DNA of 64,000 nucleotides from Bacteroidetes bacterium UBA2475 (GCA_002342065.1 DDPF01000012.1:824890-888889); one strand, 5' to 3'; positions 9,480-18,599 are shown, counted from the first letter of the stretch. Program-made: numbers and translations. Notes: a model not told the origin generated them from the sequence alone.

Positions 9480-10232
9480 ATGTTAGTTTTAATTACAGGC
9501 GCCACATCAGGCATAGGAAAAAGTACCGCAGAACTGTTCGCGAAGAATGGACATGATCTTATTATTACAGGAAGAAGAGAAGATCGGTTAAAAGAATTAA
9601 AAGCGCAATTAGAAACAAACGACAAAATAAAAGTGACCACACTTTGTTTTGACATTCGCCAATTAAGTGAAGTTGAAAATGCGATCACAAAATTATCTGC
9701 CGAAAATAAAAAAATTGATGTGCTTGTAAATAATGCAGGTTTAGCGGCAGGATTAAGCGCCATACAAAATGGCAACATCGATCATTGGGAACGGATGATA
9801 GACACGAACGTAAAAGGGCTGTTGTATATTTCACGTTCGATTTCTAATTTAATGATAGAGAATAAAAAAGGACACATTATTAATATTGGTTCTATTGCAG
9901 GTAAAGAAGTTTACGCTAACGGAAATGTTTATTGCGCTACAAAACATGCTGTAGATGCTTTAAGTAAAAGTATGCGTATTGATCTATTGGCACATAACAT
10001 AAAAGTGACTGCCATAAATCCCGGAATGGTAGAGACTGAATTTAGCATTGTGCGTTTTGATGGCGATGAAGATAAAGCGAAAAAAGTGTACGCTGGTTTA
10101 CAGCCTTTAAAACCCGAAGATATTGCTGAAACAATTTATTGGGTAGCTCATCGTCCGCCGCATGTAAACATAAATGATATTATAATAATGCCATCAGTGC
10201 AGGCAACAGCAACTAATGTAATTCGAAATTAA
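9480..10232 (+). CDS. Short-chain dehydrogenase/reductase (YdfG-like)
   Basis: 250 residues, classical SDR. The cofactor loop is TGATSGIGKS (6-15), the structural NNAG motif is at about 84-87, the catalytic serine is in NIGSIAG (about S138) and the YxxxK pair is YCATK (Y151, K155). The C-terminus (DIIIMPSVQATATN) resembles E. coli YdfG, an NADP-dependent 3-hydroxy-acid/L-allo-threonine dehydrogenase; that substrate is inference. Cytosolic. It follows the permease by 1 nt, so import and oxidation of a hydroxy amino acid is a reasonable but untested link. Confidence 0.92.
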   Translation: MLVLITGATSGIGKSTAELFAKNGHDLIITGRREDRLKELKAQLETNDKIKVTTLCFDIRQLSEVENAITKLSAENKKIDVLVNNAGLAAGLSAIQNGNIDHWERMIDTNVKGLLYISRSISNLMIENKKGHIINIGSIAGKEVYANGNVYCATKHAVDALSKSMRIDLLAHNIKVTAINPGMVETEFSIVRFDGDEDKAKKVYAGLQPLKPEDIAETIYWVAHRPPHVNINDIIIMPSVQATATNVIRN

Positions 10233-10235
10233 TTA

Positions 10236-10976
10236 ATGATAAAAAAAACAAATACAAACGTTTTTTTTTCGATAGCGCTTCTTTTTCTTTTAGTGTTCTC
10301 AAACCTATGCTGTGCCCAGAAGCGTAATCCGGGTGCAGGTATCCGTTTTGGTTTTGGCCCTGTGTTGGGTATTTACAACATTAATCCTAACCACGCAAAA
10401 AGCCCAACGCAAAAAATGAGTGCCCTGGTCTCATTTAAAAAAGAAGTAAAACTGGATAAAACTTTTAAAACATTTTTCTTCTTTGGCGCTGAATATTTTT
10501 TTCATGGTGTAAATTTTAAATCTTATTATTTTAAACCCGATAGTTTACAATTGTACGATAAAACATTTCCTTACAATTATTCACTTATTATAAACGAAAT
10601 AGGACTTCCGTTACAGGTTAAATATTCTTTTAAGAGGGAGAATAACTCTGTGTTTAGTCCGTATGTTATGATCGGTTATCACTTCCGGTATTTATTGCCG
10701 GGCAATTTAACAGTTTCACAAAATGGTAATAAAGTAAAAGAAGATATTGTTGATCTTAGATTTAAAACGCCTTTTATTAATAGCCGTTTAAATTCTTTCG
10801 TTAGTGCTACACTCGGCTTTCAGAAAAATGCCATCTCCGGTTCAAAGAGCAATTTTTTCGCGGAGTTTAATTTTCGTTATGGTTTTTCTCAATATTATTT
10901 TGAAGAAAAATACGCTGCAAGTTCTCTTAACATCAGCAGTATGCATTTGGCTTTGCAATTAGGTTTCAGGTTTTAG
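10236..10976 (+). CDS. Outer-membrane beta-barrel protein (PorT/OmpW-like fold)
   Basis: 246 residues. The signal peptide is followed by a mature start near CCAQKRNPGAGIR. The remainder is an alternation of amphipathic strands with glycine/aromatic ends (FFFFGAEYFFHGVNF, PYVMIGYHFRYLLPG, FFAEFNFRYGFSQYYF) and ends in a strand with terminal Phe (LALQLGFRF), the usual outer-membrane barrel signature. It fits the small Bacteroidota 'outer membrane protein beta-barrel' group; specific function unknown. The gene is 3 nt after the SDR and 1 nt before the DoxX gene. Confidence 0.75.
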   Translation: MIKKTNTNVFFSIALLFLLVFSNLCCAQKRNPGAGIRFGFGPVLGIYNINPNHAKSPTQKMSALVSFKKEVKLDKTFKTFFFFGAEYFFHGVNFKSYYFKPDSLQLYDKTFPYNYSLIINEIGLPLQVKYSFKRENNSVFSPYVMIGYHFRYLLPGNLTVSQNGNKVKEDIVDLRFKTPFINSRLNSFVSATLGFQKNAISGSKSNFFAEFNFRYGFSQYYFEEKYAASSLNISSMHLALQLGFRF

Positions 10977-10977
10977 C

Positions 10978-11358
10978 ATGAAAAAGCTCTCACTTATTCT
11001 AATGAGTCTTCTTTACATTGCCGCAGGCATTTATCATTTTATAAATCCTGCCTTTTATTTAAAGATCATGCCAAATTATATTCCTTCGTCTTTAATGATG
11101 ATATACTTAAGCGGCGCCATCGAAATTATTTTAGGAATAGCGCTGTTAATTAAGAAATTTCAAAAGACTGCAGCTTGGTTAATTATTTTAATGCTGATCG
11201 TTTTTATACCGGTACATATAAAAATGATACAGGATACATGGTTCTCTTTAAACATTAAATTTATAACTGCTATTCTGCGGCTACCACTGCAATTTGTATT
11301 GATTTACTGGACCTACAAAACCTGCAATTTAAGGATCCCAAAGCTGTTAAAATCCTAG
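10978..11358 (+). CDS. DoxX-family inner-membrane protein
   Basis: 126 residues with four TM helices. The family pattern is seen in LYIAAGIYHFINPAFYLKIM, IYLSGAIEIILGIALLI and the IPVHIKM segment. DoxX-like proteins are small quinone- or redox-associated membrane proteins, most with unknown roles. Last gene of the permease-SDR-barrel operon, starting 1 nt after the barrel gene. Confidence 0.85.
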   Translation: MKKLSLILMSLLYIAAGIYHFINPAFYLKIMPNYIPSSLMMIYLSGAIEIILGIALLIKKFQKTAAWLIILMLIVFIPVHIKMIQDTWFSLNIKFITAILRLPLQFVLIYWTYKTCNLRIPKLLKS

Positions 11359-11384
11359 CTAAACTAAATTAGGCTATTATTCTA

Positions 11385-11414
11385 TTGCTTTTTAACTTTC
11401 CTTTTTTACCTTTA
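11385..11414 (+). promoter_or_regulatory. Bacteroidota promoter (TTG-N19-TACCTTTA)
   Basis: TTG at 11385-11387 is followed after exactly 19 nt by TACCTTTA at 11407-11414, one mismatch from TAnnTTTG. Spacing agrees with the -33/-7 promoters of Bacteroidota. The ATG of the aminotransferase lies 17 nt downstream. Confidence 0.55.
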
Positions 11415-11431
11415 ATAAAAATATAATCTCC

Positions 11432-12742
11432 ATGATGGATCGCCGTAATTTTTTGTTAGCCACTGCAGGTTCAGTTACTGCACTCGACCTTTTTTCTTCT
11501 ATTGATCTACCCTTTGCAAAACAGTTGGATAAACATTTAAATAAACTCGAGAATATGAGTTTTGATGCCGCTGCAGAGAATGAAGATTTTTGGGGATGGA
11601 TCCGCCAGAGCTATACTGTTTCACCAAACATAATTAATTTAAATAACGGCGGTGTTAGTCCGCAACCAAAAATAGTACAGGATGCTCACATTCGTTTTTA
11701 TCAATACTCTAACGAAGCGCCGAGTTACTATATGTGGCGCATTTTAGACCAGGGAAGAGAAGCCCTGCGTGAAAAATTAGCAACCCTTTGCGGTGTTCTA
11801 CCCGAAGAACTTGCCATTAACAGAAATGCAACCGAAGGTTTGAACAACGTAATTTTTGGTTTGAATTTAAAAGCAGGAGACGAAGTGGTGTTAAGCACCT
11901 TTGATTATCCAAACATGATGAATGCCTGGAAGCAAAGAGAAAAACGTGATAAGATAAAATTGAATTGGATAAACATTCCTCAACCAACAGATGACGCCGC
12001 GACTATTGTAAAATTATACGAAAAAGCAATTACCCCTAAAACAAAGATCGTTCACATTACGCACATGATGAACTGGACAGGAAATTTTGTTCCTGTAAAA
12101 GCCATTGCTGATATGGCCCACAGTAAAGGTTGCGAAGTGATAGTGGATGCCGCACATTCGTTCGGGCAAATAGATATGAAGTTTGAAGAGACTGGTGCCG
12201 ATTATTTAGCCACTTCTTTACACAAGTGGTTATGCGCACCTTTTGGCAGCGGATTAATGTATATTAAAAAAGATAAGATAAAAAATGTGTGGGCATTATT
12301 ATCTTCTGTTGATCCGGATGGTAGTGACATGAAAAAATTTGAAAGTCTTGGCACGCGTTCTTTTGCATCAGAGATGGCAATTGGTACTGCGGTTGATTTT
12401 CATAATTTAATTGGCGGTAAACGTAAAGAAGCGCGTTTGCGTTATTTAAAAAATTATTGGGCAGAGAAAGCTATTAAATTACCAAAAACAAATTTTTACA
12501 CTTCCTTGAAACCCGAATTTTCTTGTGCAGTGGCAACCATAGGTTTTGAAGGCTGGCAAGCGCAACAGATAGAAGCGAAGTTATTTGAAAAACATAAAGT
12601 ACATTCTGTATCCATGATCCTCGAAAAAGTAAACGGCATACGGATAGCGCCAAACGTTTATACAAACACCGAAGATCTTGACGTCTTGGTAAAAGGGTTA
12701 ACCGAGATCTCAAAAATGGACGCCCCTACGCCACAAAAATAA
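11432..12742 (+). CDS. Tat-exported class V aminotransferase (isopenicillin-N-epimerase/cysteine-desulfurase-like)
   Basis: 436 residues. The N-terminus MMDRRNFLLATAGSVTALDL is a twin-arginine signal (RRNFL plus a moderately hydrophobic segment), so the folded PLP enzyme is probably exported. The fold is class V: AINRNATEGLNNVIFG (phosphate-binding), VIVDAAHSFGQID (PLP-ring aspartate) and SLHKWLCAPFGSG with the Schiff-base lysine K265. There is no obvious cysteine-desulfurase active-site cysteine loop, so epimerase or lyase activity is more likely; the substrate is unknown. A RidA-family gene with its own signal sequence starts 5 nt downstream. ATG at 11435 is an alternative start. Confidence 0.88.
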   Translation: MMDRRNFLLATAGSVTALDLFSSIDLPFAKQLDKHLNKLENMSFDAAAENEDFWGWIRQSYTVSPNIINLNNGGVSPQPKIVQDAHIRFYQYSNEAPSYYMWRILDQGREALREKLATLCGVLPEELAINRNATEGLNNVIFGLNLKAGDEVVLSTFDYPNMMNAWKQREKRDKIKLNWINIPQPTDDAATIVKLYEKAITPKTKIVHITHMMNWTGNFVPVKAIADMAHSKGCEVIVDAAHSFGQIDMKFEETGADYLATSLHKWLCAPFGSGLMYIKKDKIKNVWALLSSVDPDGSDMKKFESLGTRSFASEMAIGTAVDFHNLIGGKRKEARLRYLKNYWAEKAIKLPKTNFYTSLKPEFSCAVATIGFEGWQAQQIEAKLFEKHKVHSVSMILEKVNGIRIAPNVYTNTEDLDVLVKGLTEISKMDAPTPQK

Positions 12743-12747
12743 TTTAA

Positions 12748-13185
12748 ATGGTAAAAAAAATTAGTATAGCTTGTGCAGCAATTGTTTTAGTATTTGCATT
12801 TACGAGTAAAAACAGGAAAGAAGTTATTTTAACCAAGCTGGCGCCTGCGCCTATTGGCCCATACAGCCAGGCCATTAAAACGGGTGGTACTTTATATGTA
12901 TCAGGTCAGGTAGGTTTAAAACCTGACGGTACATTTGATACTACATCTATAGAGAATGAAAGCGCGCAGGCATTGAATAATATTAAAGCTATTGTAGAAG
13001 CAGCCGGCATGACCATGGACGATGTTTCTAAAGCAACAATATATTTGACCGACATTAAAAATTTTGCAAAAGTAAACGACGTATATAAAACCTTTTTTAA
13101 ATTAAACCCACCCGCCCGCGAAACGGTAGAAGTTAAAGCGCTGCCAAAAGGCGCTCATGTGGAGATCTCGGTTATTGCGAATTGA
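12748..13185 (+). CDS. RidA-family enamine/imine deaminase with N-terminal signal or anchor
   Basis: 145 residues. Residues 30-145 are a canonical RidA domain: PIGPYSQAIKTGGTLYVSGQ, the catalytic Arg in PPARETVEV (R124) and the glutamate in GAHVEISVI (E139). RidA removes reactive enamines/imines made by PLP enzymes. Unlike cytosolic RidA it carries a 20-residue hydrophobic N-terminal segment (KKISIACAAIVLVFAF), so it is probably exported or membrane-tethered. It directly follows the Tat-exported aminotransferase by 5 nt, suggesting the two work in the same compartment. Confidence 0.9.
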   Translation: MVKKISIACAAIVLVFAFTSKNRKEVILTKLAPAPIGPYSQAIKTGGTLYVSGQVGLKPDGTFDTTSIENESAQALNNIKAIVEAAGMTMDDVSKATIYLTDIKNFAKVNDVYKTFFKLNPPARETVEVKALPKGAHVEISVIAN

Positions 13186-13214
13186 ATTTCTGAGCTTTTT
13201 TTGCTAAAGCTCAA

Positions 13215-13331
13215 AATCCTCCTTGGAGAAGGGCATGTCCCGAGTTTACCTCGGGAAGGTTAGGAGGATTGAACGTTTCGAACCTCATTTTGCTAAAACG
13301 CAAAATCCCCCTACACCCCTTTGTAAAGGGG
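13215..13331. repeat. Two REP-like palindromic elements
   Basis: The first element has an outer 9-bp inverted repeat (AATCCTCCT 13215-13223 / AGGAGGATT 13262-13270) enclosing a hairpin CCCGAG-TTTAC-CTCGGG (13239-13255). The second is a 7-bp palindrome CCCCTTT-GT-AAAGGGG (13316-13331). The GC-rich CCTCC/GGAGG core is unlike the AT-rich surroundings and recurs at 33.1-33.2 kb. These lie between convergent genes. Confidence 0.6.
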
Positions 13332-13345
13332 AAATACTAAGTACG

Positions 13346-13410
13346 ACTCCTACACATAAACTCTCTTCACCTTTGCAGAAACATTAGTTTCACTTAGTAA
13401 TTCGTATTTA
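13346..13410 (-). pseudogene. Vestigial 3' end of an alanine racemase gene
   Basis: On the minus strand this reads YELLSETNVSAKVKRVYV followed by a stop. The end of the intact MurF-Alr protein at 18960 reads YEVLTNVSARVKRVYVQE. The DNA also aligns: both have ACTCCTrCACATAAACyCT followed by CTTCAC and GCAGAAACATT. No upstream part of alr is present, so this is a relic of about 20 codons from an otherwise lost or displaced copy. Confidence 0.6.
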
Positions 13411-13412
13411 AT

Positions 13413-13446
13413 AAAAAAATCCCGCTTAGCTATTGCCTTGCGGGAT
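13413..13446 (-). terminator. Rho-independent terminator of the LamG/T9SS gene
   Basis: Inverted repeat ATCCCGC (13419-13425) / GCGGGAT (13440-13446), with a run of A on the plus strand at 13413-13419 that becomes a U-tract for minus-strand transcripts. It lies 27 nt past the stop codon at 13473. Confidence 0.8.
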
Positions 13447-13472
13447 CTTTCTGCACATGAAAAAAAAATATT

Positions 13473-15887
13473 TTACTCTTTTATTAATCTTACAGTTTTA
13501 ATTTGTCCGTCACTGTCGGCTTTTAATATATACAAACCATTGTTTAAGTTGGTTAAATTAATGTTGTATTTACCCTCTCCTAATTTTTGAGTATAAACAA
13601 CTTTACCTAATACATCCACAACGTTAATAGTGGTTGCGTTTTCAGTTTCAATTGTATACATACCATTACTTGGATTTGGATAAATAGAAATTAATGAAGT
13701 ACCATTAGTTAAAGATTGTATGCCAGTACATGGTGAAACAGCCTGAGCTAAAGTAAATGTATTACTGCAACCATTTGTAGTTCCTGTAACTGTATAATTG
13801 GTATTAACTGTTGGAGATACAGCAATTACTGTTGTTGTTGCACTTGTATTCCATAAATAAGTTGCAGCACCATTTGCAGTTAAACTGGCGGTTTGCCCCA
13901 CACATAATAAACTTGCGTTACTAACAGCTGTTACGGTTGGCAATGTGTTTACCGTTACCATATTTGTAACAACATTTGATTGACAACCTAAACTATTTGT
14001 ACCAATAACAGAGTAAGTGGTAGTTACACTTGGCGTAACAACATTAGATGCAGTTGCTGGTCCTGATACCCATGCATATGTTGAAACATTACCCGATGCA
14101 GTTAAAGTTGTTGTTGAACCTGCACAGATTGTATTTGTTCCTGCAATTGAAAGCGTAGGACTAACAAATGCCGCAACATTGCTACCAGATACAACACCAC
14201 CGGGTGTAACCCAATTAGAAATTGATCCTGTTAAAGCAATACCTGTTAAAGTTCCAGTATATGCATTGCCTGAAGCATCCGTTAAAGTTGTAACAGAAGT
14301 GTTTGTGCCAGCTGCAATACCTTGATTAAAATGGTAATTAGCTAATAAACCATTAGCCGTTGTTGCTATCTCGCCGGTCATATTATTTTGAATTTCGTTT
14401 TGGCATAGTGCCCTGTTCCAGATACGTACCTCATCAATATTGCCATCAAAGTTTTCATTAATTGTATTACCGCCAATTACTAATGAATTTGTTGAAACAC
14501 CCATTGAGGTATATGTAACACTTGCAGTACCTGATAATACTCCGTTTATATATATTGAACTTACTGTTCCGTTCCATACTCCTGCAATATGTTGCCATGC
14601 ATTAAGTGTTGGTGTTGCAGAAGAATTTAGGTTCATATAACCGCCTATAGCAGAGTTTCCGATCCAAAACTGATAATTAGATGTATTAGCGCGAACAAAA
14701 AATTGGGCTTGATTACCAGGCGTTGAATAATTTCCTATAACAGTGCGAGCTGGTCCAGAAACATTTGTTGGTCTAACCCAAGCTTCTACAGTTAATTTAT
14801 TTGATGTAGATAATGAATTACTAATTGCAGTTGGTAAAACTACATTATCGCCAGGAGCTGTACTTATAAAATTAAGTGCTGTGCCTGGGGCTAAAGACAC
14901 TATGCTTGACGCTGAGTTAGTACAAGAATTTGCCGCAGTACCAATAACAGTATAAGTACTGTTAACGGTTGGGCTTACTACAGGCCCGGCAGGAACAAAT
15001 GAATACGTTGAAGCACCGCCTGGAACAATTGTAAATGATTGTCCGCTAATGATAGTGCCGCTATTTGCTGTTACAGTTGGTGGAGGCAATGGTGTTACAG
15101 AACCTGATACCACACCGCCGGGAATAACCCAGTTAGATGTTGCACCAGTTAAAGCAAATGAATTAAGAGTTCCATTAAACGCATTTGAAGTAGCATCGTT
15201 TAAAGTAGTAACTGTTGTGTTATTAGCAGCTGCAGTGCCCTGGTTAAAATGATAGTTAGCCACAAGGTTTGTCGCGTTTGTAGGTATTTCACAATTCATA
15301 AATGTATTGATCTCGCAGCGTGATCTATTGATATTCCAAATTCTTAACTCATCTACATCACCATCAAACGACTCTGAAATAGAATTTGTTCCAATAATAA
15401 TTGAATTCGTGGTTGTAGCAAAAGTGTAATTAGAGGCCGTAGTATTACTTGCAGAAAAAACACCATTTATATAAACAGTGGCAGTTGTGCCGTCATAAAC
15501 ACAAGCAACATGTTGCCAAATGTTTATGGTTGCTGTGTTTGCCGCGGTAGTAAGACCGCTATAGGTTGGAGCATTTCCAGGTCCAACTAAAAATAAATAC
15601 GCATTACCATTTCGGCGCAATAGGAATTGTAATTGGTTGGTTGGTGTGGTATAGTTACCCACAATGCAGCCATTGCCAGCCAAAGAGGTTGGCCTAACCC
15701 AAGCTTCAACTGTAATTTTTGTTTTCCCTACTAAAGAATTTGTACTAATTGCTTGCGCAAGTACTACATTATCGGCTGGTGCAGTGCTTAAAATATTTAA
15801 TGCCGCTCCCGTCTGCGCCTTTGTGTTTAAGTTCCAAAGTAGCGCTGATGCTATTAGAAGACTAAGTTTTGTAATTGTTTTTTTCAT
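13473..15887 (-). CDS. T9SS-secreted protein with two LamG domains and type A sorting domain
   Basis: 804 residues. Signal peptide (KKTITKLSLLIASALLW...TKAQ) followed by two LamG/concanavalin-like domains (about 28-240 and 335-550). Each has the pattern ITVEAWVRPT, IWQHVACVYDGT or AWQHIAGVWNGT, and FDGDVDELRIWN or FDGNIDEVRIWN. Each ends with an almost identical NWV(I/T)PGGVVSGS linker, so the module arose by internal duplication. Ig-like repeats follow (about 590-720, TLSIAGTNTICAGSTTTL...). The last about 75 residues are a type A T9SS sorting domain (ISIYPNPSNGMYTIE ... NLNNGLYILKADSDG). It should be exported across the outer membrane and attached to the surface. The ligand of the LamG domains is unknown. 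Confidence 0.88.
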   Translation of the reverse strand: MKKTITKLSLLIASALLWNLNTKAQTGAALNILSTAPADNVVLAQAISTNSLVGKTKITVEAWVRPTSLAGNGCIVGNYTTPTNQLQFLLRRNGNAYLFLVGPGNAPTYSGLTTAANTATINIWQHVACVYDGTTATVYINGVFSASNTTASNYTFATTTNSIIIGTNSISESFDGDVDELRIWNINRSRCEINTFMNCEIPTNATNLVANYHFNQGTAAANNTTVTTLNDATSNAFNGTLNSFALTGATSNWVIPGGVVSGSVTPLPPPTVTANSGTIISGQSFTIVPGGASTYSFVPAGPVVSPTVNSTYTVIGTAANSCTNSASSIVSLAPGTALNFISTAPGDNVVLPTAISNSLSTSNKLTVEAWVRPTNVSGPARTVIGNYSTPGNQAQFFVRANTSNYQFWIGNSAIGGYMNLNSSATPTLNAWQHIAGVWNGTVSSIYINGVLSGTASVTYTSMGVSTNSLVIGGNTINENFDGNIDEVRIWNRALCQNEIQNNMTGEIATTANGLLANYHFNQGIAAGTNTSVTTLTDASGNAYTGTLTGIALTGSISNWVTPGGVVSGSNVAAFVSPTLSIAGTNTICAGSTTTLTASGNVSTYAWVSGPATASNVVTPSVTTTYSVIGTNSLGCQSNVVTNMVTVNTLPTVTAVSNASLLCVGQTASLTANGAATYLWNTSATTTVIAVSPTVNTNYTVTGTTNGCSNTFTLAQAVSPCTGIQSLTNGTSLISIYPNPSNGMYTIETENATTINVVDVLGKVVYTQKLGEGKYNINLTNLNNGLYILKADSDGQIKTVRLIKE

Positions 15888-16041
15888 ATTATAAATAATT
15901 TTTGGTTGAGTAAACCTATTTCAATTTATTTGTATTTTAAAAAAAATGTGGCGAAATGCAAGATTTTGTATTTGAAATGCTTTTAGAATAATAAAATTAA
16001 AAAAGTAAAGTGATTTGAATAAATTGAAATAAAAATACTAT

Positions 16042-16076
16042 AAGATGGGTTATTTTTTTGATAAAAATCCCATCTT
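16042..16076 (-). terminator. Putative terminator after the LytTR regulator
   Basis: AAGATGGG (16042-16049) pairs with CCCATCTT (16069-16076). It begins 8 nt past the stop of the response regulator (16084) and is followed, on the minus strand, by an AT-rich TATTTTTATTT stretch. The 19-nt loop is long, which lowers confidence. Confidence 0.5.
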
Positions 16077-16083
16077 GTTAGAG

Positions 16084-16755
16084 CTAGCTTAATTTAAATT
16101 GGTTTCCACGAGATACCGGAATTTCAATGGTGTCGATAAATACACTTTTACTTGTAGTTTTTGTGATTTTGGTAATATTTACAATAAAAGAACGATGGGT
16201 TTGATGAAACAAACCTTCCGGCACCTGGTCTTTAAACCATTCTAAAGAATTGCGAAGTGTATATTTTTTTTGTTTAGTGTAAACATGTATGTAATTACCG
16301 TCGCCTTCCACGTAATTAATGTCATCTAATACAACTTTAACAGTCGCGTACCCGTCTTTAAAAATTAAAAAAATATCTGTCAGACTATTCAAAATATTTT
16401 CTGCCATCAGCAAGGCTGCATAAATTTCTGAATTTTTATATGGTTTTGTAATGTACGCTACGGGTTTTGTTTTTACAATTCTTTTTATCATTTCTATATC
16501 CGAGTGGGCTGTAATGTATATAAAAGGTATTTTTATTTGATCATTAATGTACTGCCCAAGCTCCAAGCCATCCATTTCTTTTTCCATTCTAATATCCAAT
16601 AAAACAATGTTTGGCTTAAATTCATTTAGCACTACCATAGCATGTTTTCTATCGTGCGCCATCTTAACGTTTTTAATCCCATATTTATTTAATATGTCCA
16701 TTAAATCTTCTGCAATAAGCACCTCGTCATCTACAATTAAAATTTTCCTTTCCAT
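16084..16755 (-). CDS. LytTR-family response regulator
   Basis: 223 residues. Receiver domain at 1-120 with the acidic pair DD (9-10), phospho-acceptor D54 in VLLDIRM, T82 region ITAHS and K104 in YITKPYKNSE. A LytTR DNA-binding domain follows at about 127-220 (INYVEGDGNYIHVYTKQKKYTLR, then FHQTHRSFIVNITKI). It acts as a phosphorylation-controlled transcription factor in the cytosol. It starts 2 nt after the stop of the adjacent histidine kinase, so the two form a cognate pair. Target genes are unknown; LytTR regulators often control cell-surface genes. Confidence 0.95.
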   Translation of the reverse strand: MERKILIVDDEVLIAEDLMDILNKYGIKNVKMAHDRKHAMVVLNEFKPNIVLLDIRMEKEMDGLELGQYINDQIKIPFIYITAHSDIEMIKRIVKTKPVAYITKPYKNSEIYAALLMAENILNSLTDIFLIFKDGYATVKVVLDDINYVEGDGNYIHVYTKQKKYTLRNSLEWFKDQVPEGLFHQTHRSFIVNITKITKTTSKSVFIDTIEIPVSRGNQFKLS

Positions 16756-16757
16756 AA

Positions 16758-18599
16758 TTAAAATTTAAAAGTTATGGTATACTTATATCCATTTAAGTTT
16801 TCAAACGTATATTCACCTTTTAGTTGTCTCGAAAATATATTTACTAAACGCATTCCGAGTTTCTTTCGCTCTTCGTTAGTTTCTAAATATCCACCGCCAT
16901 TATCATGAATAGAATAAACAGCCTTGCTTGCATCATGAGTAAGTAAAACTGTTATTGCCGGATTAACTGTTTTTGTGAATGCATATTTTATTGAGTTTGA
17001 AATTAACTCGGAAGTTATCATTCCAACTGCAACAGTTTTTTGGACATCAAAATAAATAGTATCAACGTTTACATTAAATTTAATCGGGATGGAGGTTGAG
17101 TTTACTAATTCGTTAATAGAATCAACCAACTCTATTAAATATTGTTTGATGTTGACACCTTGTACTTCATTTTGATTATAAAGCATTTCATGCACTAAAG
17201 CCATTGCTTTAATTCGTCGCGATGCGTCATTTAACGATTGTGTTTCGTTAGAGTTATCAATTGAATTAATTTGCATATTCATTAAAGAGCTTACAAACTG
17301 TAAATTATTTTTCACCCTGTGGTGTATTTCTTGAATTAAAATATCTTTTTCTGTGTTTTTTTGCTTTAACGTTTTATTAGAATTATAAAGTTTATAAAGC
17401 AAATAAATTACAAAAAGAATCAAAAATAAAAGTATTGTGATGGATGTGTAAATAATTAGGTTTTCATGTTTTTTCTGTTCCAATATGATCCGTGATTCTT
17501 TTAGGTCCGAAGATACTTGCGAAAAATCTTTTTTTATTTTATCATTTTCATATTTTTCTTTAATATCGGTAATTCCTACATCATACATGTTTTTTAAGAC
17601 CTCCATTTTGGCTTCATAATATTTTTTTTGATACATAAACGCTTTATTTGTATCGCCAATAATCCGGTATTCTTTATTCAACGTACTATATACATCTAGT
17701 AGGGGGTAATTAATTTTTTTTAGACTAACAGTGTCTATCATTTTTGAATAAATTTGAAAAATTAATTTTTTAGGATAATTATAATCTGAATAAAGCATGC
17801 CAAGATTATTCATGGCACTTAGCATTTCCCTATCAGCGCCAAGCCCACCCCATATTCTCTCTGCTTCCTGATAACAAATAATTGCCGAATCAGGCCTTGC
17901 GCTATTTTTAAATGCATATCCTTTTTCGTTTAAGGATACAGCTTCGGAATATTTGTTGTTGGTCTTTTTGCTTAAATAAATTGCTATGTTTGAATAATGA
18001 ATAGAAGAATCAACCCTACTTGTTTCAATCATAATAGCTGCTAAACGATTGTTTAACCGAATAAGCGAGATTGTATCGATTATTTTTGCCTGACGGTATA
18101 AGTTAAACCCTTTTCTAATATAAGCTATCGCATCGTTATACACACGAATTTTTCGATTGAATTCCGCTAAATCAATTATACATTTTAAAAATTCCTTGTT
18201 TTCGTTTGCCTTTTCAAACAAACTGTAAGCTTTTAAATATAACTCAAGTGCCTTAACATTATCATCTTCATAATTGTATTTATCAGCCAATTCTAAATAT
18301 AATATTCGTTCGCGTTTTTTATCGTTTTTTTTTCTAGCTAATTCTAAAGATTTCTCAATCAACTTTTCGGCCTTTGTGTACTTAGATTTTAGAACATACC
18401 TATTTGCTAAAAAGATATTGCCGTCGATCCAGGAAAGTGTATCTTTTCTTGCCTCACAATTATCTATAAACCGTTCGGCATAAAAAATGCAAGAGTCGAT
18501 AACTTTGTGCGATTTTGCTTTTTGTAATAGACTAATTTGCCCTTGTGAAATTAGACCTAAGCACAAGGAAATAATAAGAGCTATTTTTTTAAGAATCAC
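16758..18599 (-). CDS. TPR-containing sensor histidine kinase (HisKA_2/HWE-like)
   Basis: About 613 residues from the preferred GTG (18597-18599), giving a normal signal peptide (ILKKIALIISLCLGLISQGQ). An ATG at 18662 adds 21 residues with a second hydrophobic run and seems less likely. The periplasmic part is a string of TPR units (KKRERILYLELADKYNYEDD, SEAVSLNEKGYAFKNSARPD), then a TM helix (YTSITILLFLILFVIYLLY). A HisKA_2 box follows with the phospho-acceptor in IQEIHHRVKNNLQFVSSLM, then an HATPase_c domain with N box ELISNSIKYAF and G boxes DNGGGY and KLGMRLVN. It probably phosphorylates the LytTR regulator encoded directly downstream. Confidence 0.9.
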   Translation of the reverse strand: MILKKIALIISLCLGLISQGQISLLQKAKSHKVIDSCIFYAERFIDNCEARKDTLSWIDGNIFLANRYVLKSKYTKAEKLIEKSLELARKKNDKKRERILYLELADKYNYEDDNVKALELYLKAYSLFEKANENKEFLKCIIDLAEFNRKIRVYNDAIAYIRKGFNLYRQAKIIDTISLIRLNNRLAAIMIETSRVDSSIHYSNIAIYLSKKTNNKYSEAVSLNEKGYAFKNSARPDSAIICYQEAERIWGGLGADREMLSAMNNLGMLYSDYNYPKKLIFQIYSKMIDTVSLKKINYPLLDVYSTLNKEYRIIGDTNKAFMYQKKYYEAKMEVLKNMYDVGITDIKEKYENDKIKKDFSQVSSDLKESRIILEQKKHENLIIYTSITILLFLILFVIYLLYKLYNSNKTLKQKNTEKDILIQEIHHRVKNNLQFVSSLMNMQINSIDNSNETQSLNDASRRIKAMALVHEMLYNQNEVQGVNIKQYLIELVDSINELVNSTSIPIKFNVNVDTIYFDVQKTVAVGMITSELISNSIKYAFTKTVNPAITVLLTHDASKAVYSIHDNGGGYLETNEERKKLGMRLVNIFSRQLKGEYTFENLNGYKYTITFKF

